A stretch of DNA of 64,000 bases from Monarcha castaneiventris obscurior (lineage: Eukaryota > Chordata > Aves > Passeriformes > Monarchidae). Made by a program: the position numbers and the translations under genes. Under the pieces are notes generated by a model, which saw only the letters and a list, made by a program, of their open reading frames with translations, had not been told where the DNA came from and did not search any database. The stretch spans positions 18,002,210-18,066,209 of the forward strand of contig JAMPIT010000884.1 in the NCBI GenBank assembly GCA_026261815.1, written 5' to 3'. Shown here piece after piece: positions 60,101-64,000 of the stretch. Each line of letters begins with the position of its first letter. The stretch's first letter is position 1.

Positions 60101-62148
60101 GTGCATGGGAGCAATGTTTGGAGAATGACCTGCTCATTGCCCAGAGAGCTGCCTGGAATGCTGTACTAGTAACAACACTTCTGGAATCCTGTAGGCATCG
60201 CCCTGGGCCCACCCAGCTCTCTCCCAGAGGCGCTGGCTTTTTGATTACCACATTTCTGACTTTGAAAGGGTAATTCTCTTCACCAAGGAACAGATCAAAA
60301 AGCAAAGGAAAGCCTGTCATAAATACCTTAGAGCTGGGAACAAGAGCAGATTTGAATGCTGTGCTAGATCTTATGGATCTGGTTTATCCCATGGAGTAGA
60401 GGGATAACAAAGAGCAGACCCTCTCCCCAGGTTCACAACTGCACAAATGGGCACAGAGGAATAGGTGGGTAAAGCTCTCTTATCCTCTCCTTCTGGAAAA
60501 GGGTTTGGGTTTAGCCTTGCATCTACCCAACCACAGTTTCACTTTGCCATTAAATTCAGCAAACTTTCATTTTATTTGGCCTCCTTCCAGCCTCAGTGTA
60601 ACTCTGCTCTCCTGTACCTGCCTAATGCCATGGCTGGGGCAGGACACTTTCAAAAATACTCTACACATTTGGGGGTCTGGTAAGTACTATCTCGTCTGCT
60701 ACAGCCTTTTCCATGTTAGAAGGCAGTGATTTTAAAGTGTCTGGCAGGAAAGATTTAAAGTGCATGAGAGGGCTCTGTCTACTATAGTACAAACAGACAA
60801 AGAAATGAACCTCCCTTTCATGAAATGAACCTCCCTGCTGGCAAAGGCACGAGAGAGAGCAATGACATTGCTTGGATGGCTGTGGGATGTGACAGTTTGT
60901 TTTTCAAGGGTTACTGGAGTTTTAGATTCAGTAGGTTTTTAACAGTGAAGGATCCAGAGCAGTGTCTTACAATGTTGACTGGGAGCTAGTCTGTCCTTAG
61001 AACAGGGGGGAAATTGATGTTATGGACTGGTTTTAGATTTCCTTATGGAAACTAGAGCGGGTTTTATTACTGCAGTGCCTAATTGCCAAAGCACACTCAC
61101 CACCAGCAGGTCATTGAAGAGGAAAACTTCTCTTTGGTGAGCTGCCTGCTTCTGCACCTTGTTCACGTCGGTCACCTCGTACAGGCGGCTGCAGCAGACC
61201 AGCCGGCGGTGGGGCACCGACAGGACCTGCAGAGAGCACACAGGGGCATGCAGCAGCTGAAGGAGGGGCCACTCTGGGTCTCCCCCACCCTCAGACTGCA
61301 CAACCCTGCCCAGGGACACGATTCCACCCTCTCTGCCCACACCAATCACCTCCTTGCCATCAATTTTCCTGCTGGTGCAGTAACAGAGAAAGCCATTGTG
61401 ATCTGGGTTAATCACAGGGCAGGCTAAAGGCAGCCTTCTTGCTCACACATCCTACCTCTGGCTTCCATCCTTGGGTCACTGCTCATCTGCAGGTTTCCTG
61501 GGCTCTGAGAAATCATTCTGCTTTATTTTGGGTACACAGTATGTACGTTTTTGCATTACAGATTGATTACTGCCAAAGAAGCTGTCTGTGCATTTGGGGA
61601 TCTCTTAACCCCAGCAATTTTTAGGGACCTCATTAGAGACAGATAGATAAAATTGTTTTCTATCACTTTGCCGTTCACTTCCTACACCCTTAAAAGGCCG
61701 GAAAGTTTGAAACACTGCAGAGCTATCAGTTGAGCACTGGCAGGCAGGACCTGCAGTAAAATTCTTGGGCAAACAATTACTGCACTAGATACTGTGAACT
61801 CTGGCCAAGGAGATCCCTCAAAATTAGGAAAGAATGAGATAGCAGGGAATAAAGAGTTTGGAGAAAAAGGAGTAAATTTATAAAGACAAGCAAGGAAAGT
61901 ATTACATAAGAGAAGAAAAGCATAGAGGAAAAACACAGAAAAGAGGGCAGGGAGGGAGGTGGGGGACAGAGGGGCTGAGTGGGTGCCAGCAGGGTTATGG
62001 GTGCTCACCGTTTTCATTCCAACTATGGATTTCTCCACTTTGGTGACATAAGTCACATGGTCCTCATTAGATTTTAGCTCTTTCTGCTGGATCCTCTCAT
62101 AGATTCCCACCACCAGCTCCCGAGGGATGTCAGCACCATCGTCCACCC
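53678..62148 (-). CDS. IQSEC3: IQSEC3 (IQ motif and Sec7 domain ArfGEF 3), C-terminal seven coding exons, 5' part outside the window
   Basis: Guanine-nucleotide exchange factor for ARF1/ARF6 (also BRAG3, SynArfGEF) that acts at inhibitory postsynapses with gephyrin. Exons on the - strand, 5' to 3': 62148-62009, 61226-61101, 60000-59901, 57834-57673, 56913-56821, 56379-56336, 54115-53678. Introns are GT-AG and phases agree throughout. The product runs from the end of the Sec7 region ([10 protein letters not shown]) through the PH domain to a proline-rich tail ending YSSGSRSLV. Diagnostic for IQSEC3 rather than IQSEC1 or IQSEC2 are [10 protein letters not shown] joined directly to [26 protein letters not shown], and the HNRLQT...SRSLV tail. 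The IQ motif and most of Sec7 are expected beyond base 64000. It converges on the SLC6A1-like gene. Confidence 0.96.
56336..56379 (-). CDS. IQSEC3: IQSEC3 44-bp mini-exon
   Basis: Short exon coding the completed glycine and then [14 protein letters not shown], which joins in phase to VSIHNR of the last exon; human IQSEC3 has ESTVEVSIHNR at the same junction. The acceptor TTTCAAAG is preceded by a T-rich tract. The donor is GTAAGT at 56335-56330, and an identical GAGGTAAGT recurs 25 bases further on (see findings). Confidence 0.9.
56821..56913 (-). CDS. IQSEC3: IQSEC3 exon: linker after the PH domain
   Basis: Completes Trp and codes [20 protein letters not shown], then [10 protein letters not shown] plus one base. 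The [12 protein letters not shown] and SKQGSPT segments match the human IQSEC3 tail as recalled. The acceptor is TTTTGCAG and the donor GTAAGA. The region is charged and probably unstructured. Confidence 0.93.
57673..57834 (-). CDS. IQSEC3: IQSEC3 exon: PH domain, C-terminal helix
   Basis: Codes [20 protein letters not shown], then [20 protein letters not shown] and [14 protein letters not shown] plus the first base of Trp. The final amphipathic helix closes the PH fold. The acceptor is TCTTTCAG and the donor GTAAGG. Confidence 0.96.
59901..60000 (-). CDS. IQSEC3: IQSEC3 exon: PH domain, middle
   Basis: Codes [19 protein letters not shown], then [14 protein letters not shown] plus one base. 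The run [15 protein letters not shown] is particular to IQSEC3; IQSEC1 and IQSEC2 have a QKKKNSVTYSF-type sequence here. The acceptor is TCCAACAG and the donor GTGAGT. Confidence 0.96.
60802..60836. repeat. Short direct duplication in an IQSEC3 intron
   Basis: GAAATGAACCTCCCT occurs at 60802 and again at 60822; the repeat period is 20 bp. Confidence 0.9.
61101..61226 (-). CDS. IQSEC3: IQSEC3 exon: PH domain, first half
   Basis: Exactly 42 codons: [20 protein letters not shown], then [22 protein letters not shown]. The [13 protein letters not shown] strand is the conserved core of the IQSEC PH domain. The acceptor is CTCTGCAG and the donor GTGAGT. Confidence 0.96.
62009..62148 (-). CDS. IQSEC3: IQSEC3 exon: end of Sec7 region and linker to the PH domain
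   Basis: Reads [20 protein letters not shown] and continues through [20 protein letters not shown] to SIVGMKT. This is the last helix of the Sec7 module and the start of the PH domain. The acceptor is TTTGGTAG and the donor GTGAGC. It enters with two bases of a split glycine codon, so a further 5' exon is required; none was found up to 64000. Confidence 0.96.
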
Positions 62149-64000
62149 CTACCAAACACAGAAAATGTTGGGCAGTCAGGGAGAAAAGAAAAGGGAAGAA
62201 CCAGTGGTCCCTGGCAGGTCACTACTGCCTCTGCACTGTGCAGTGCTGGGAAGGCTGAAGGGGAACAGCAATGCTTCACTTTAGGCTGTCTCCTTTCTTT
62301 CTCTAATGCATCTAATGCACCAGCAGGAGAGACTGGCATCTCTAAGGCCAATGCAGTTGATTTCATTATTCCATTGCTCTGCATGGTGGCTCATTTCCAT
62401 GTGTTCCCTAAGGTTTTATAGCCACAATTTCACATTCATATATCTTGGGCCACTCAGCAGCAACCCCTGCATTGATTTTGTACCATCAGAAGTGCTCGAT
62501 GTGGAGACGGCCTACGATGGGATTCAGCAGCTCTTCCTGCCAATGCAGGCATCAGCTCTCCTTGTCTGCTTGGTGATCACCACCATTTTCATTCTGTGCT
62601 GTCTCCTAGGAGTAATGCTTTCCTGCAATTCTGTCTGTGATATCTCTGCCTTGATCCTGCCCCTTTCCTCTTTTACATCTCCTTAGATAATTCTCCAAAT
62701 TTTGCTGTCTGACCCTTCAGAGATTGGCAGAAAATTTTTCTTTCACCCTTCCCTGAGCCAAACACTGCAAACCAAGCTGCCAGTCCTTCCTCCAAACTGA
62801 ATTCCTCCAGTCATTTCATACTGATTTTCTCTGCATTCCCTCCAGCTCCCTGGTCTGAGATGTACTGTCCTGAGTGATGCAGGTGGGGAACTACTGAGGA
62901 ATGGAAAGGCATTGAGATGTCCTGGCTCCCTTACCCACATCCTTGTGAATGTATCCTAAATAACATTTCAAACACAAGCTGCTGAAGCTGCTGGCCTGGG
63001 CATTGGCCTGCAGGTGAGTCAGGACTGAGCTGTCTCCCCTTGTCTGTGATGGGGTGACATTCACTCACTCTTATGAGTTGTGGTGTGTTGCACACTGGAG
63101 GTGAGTGACCTTCATTCTGGTTTAATTCATTGTGGTATGAACTGACAGATTTTAAGGCAACTCTAAGTGTAAGTTAACATTTAAAAAAAAACCCTCTTTT
63201 GTTAGTGCTATCAATTGTAATACTAAAGGGGGTGATGGCAGGTAGCAGCCCCATTCAGCATCTGTGGAATTAACATGAAAGTGGGCCTCAGTGTCACATT
63301 ATACCAGTCTGAAGCAGGTGACAAATTGTGGAGGGTGTGGGAGGCTGAGATGACACTTTCTGAACTGCAATCAGGACATAGAAACAAGTCAAAGGAACCC
63401 AGAGAAGTACAAAATCGTCAAAAAAGACAGGAATTTACTCTGGGAAAACTTTGAGGGAGCTTTATCTGAATTGCAGTTGTGCAGTAAGAGAAACTTGGAA
63501 AATGGCCGACCTGGGATGACCTAGGAGTGAATATGGCTGGGAAATTAGACAATAATTTGTCTAGACATGATGTCAAAAAGGCCAAACCATACTAAGCTGC
63601 ATTACTAGATCTGAAAATAAGGATGAGGCAGTAGCTCTGTGTATGAGTATGTTGTGACCACATCTGAAAAAGTGCTTTTAACAACCTATTACCCAGATGG
63701 AAAGGACCGACCTTGAAAACAGAAGAAAATTGATTTGGGGAAGTGATGTATCAGAAATTGCAAAGAGGTAATGTATGCATGAACTCTGTCACGCCTACAG
63801 TTACTATAAGTAATTGCAGGCAATTAAGAAGGAGAAGATTTAGCCTGAATAGAAGGAAAATGTGTTCATATATTCAAAGCAGCAAGTAGGGCTTGTTTAG
63901 CACAATCCAGCAGGGTCTAAGAAGGATGGAGTTGAACAATAGGAAAATGTAATACAATGGACTGTTTCCAAGTAATGAGATATTTTAAAAGATGAAGCCA
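62149..64000 (-). other. IQSEC3: IQSEC3 intron upstream of the Sec7-end exon
   Basis: No further IQSEC3 exon is seen to the window edge, although the split glycine at 62148 requires one. The stretch is AT-rich and without recognised repeats. Confidence 0.7.

Larger units (their letters stand above)
54116..61100 (-). other. IQSEC3: IQSEC3 introns between the listed exons
   Basis: The non-exonic parts (for example 54116-56335, 57835-59900 and 60001-61100) hold no recognised gene or mobile element; only the short duplication at 60802 stands out. Confidence 0.7.

Noticed and set aside
53678..62148. Gene as IQSEC1 or IQSEC2
   Set aside because: The PH domain lacks the IQSEC1/2 insert after the VEK segment, has [14 protein letters not shown], and the tail ends SRSLV after HNRLQT, as in IQSEC3.
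1..64000. Bacterial-type systems, CRISPR arrays, tRNA or rRNA genes
   Set aside because: None seen; the sequence is vertebrate with spliced genes, and no regularly spaced repeat-spacer structure or cloverleaf was noticed.

Overview
The window is vertebrate, almost certainly avian, genomic DNA. It carries two 3' CR1 fragments typical of birds (5517-5575 and 17822-17995), short exons split by GT-AG introns, and a solo LTR with the TATA/poly(A) layout of class II avian retroviruses. It is not prokaryotic: every support for a gene is an exon chain with compatible splice phases, and most long open frames are spurious.

Two protein-coding genes face each other tail to tail. On the + strand, 16464-39139, is a complete 14-coding-exon Na+/Cl- dependent GABA transporter of the GAT-1 type, 600 codons, with all substrate, sodium and chloride ligands intact. 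On the - strand, 62148-53678, are the last seven coding exons of IQSEC3 (BRAG3/SynArfGEF): the end of the Sec7 region, the PH domain and the C-terminal tail with a PDZ ligand. Its N-terminal exons lie beyond base 64000.

The linkage is the main point of interest. In mammals the gene tail-to-tail with IQSEC3 is SLC6A12 (BGT1), with SLC6A13 behind it, whereas SLC6A1 (GAT-1) sits in a paralogous block with SLC6A11 and IQSEC1. Here a GAT-1-type transporter with its own N- and C-terminal tails occupies the IQSEC3 block. The simplest reading is an ancient (whole-genome-duplication) paralogue of SLC6A1 kept in this lineage and absent from mammals. Both genes act at GABAergic synapses: the transporter clears GABA, and IQSEC3 is an ARF GEF of the inhibitory postsynapse.

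Layout: 1-16357, non-coding upstream region or 5' introns; 16358-39139, transporter gene, whose first coding intron holds a CR1 fragment, a CpG island with a 28-bp minisatellite, and the solo LTR; 39140 to about 43150, likely 3' UTR and downstream DNA; about 43150-51040, intergenic with a second CpG-rich block near 48490-49040; about 51043-53677, likely IQSEC3 3' UTR; 53678-62148, IQSEC3 exons; 62149-64000, IQSEC3 intron. No RNA genes, CRISPR arrays or complete mobile elements were seen.
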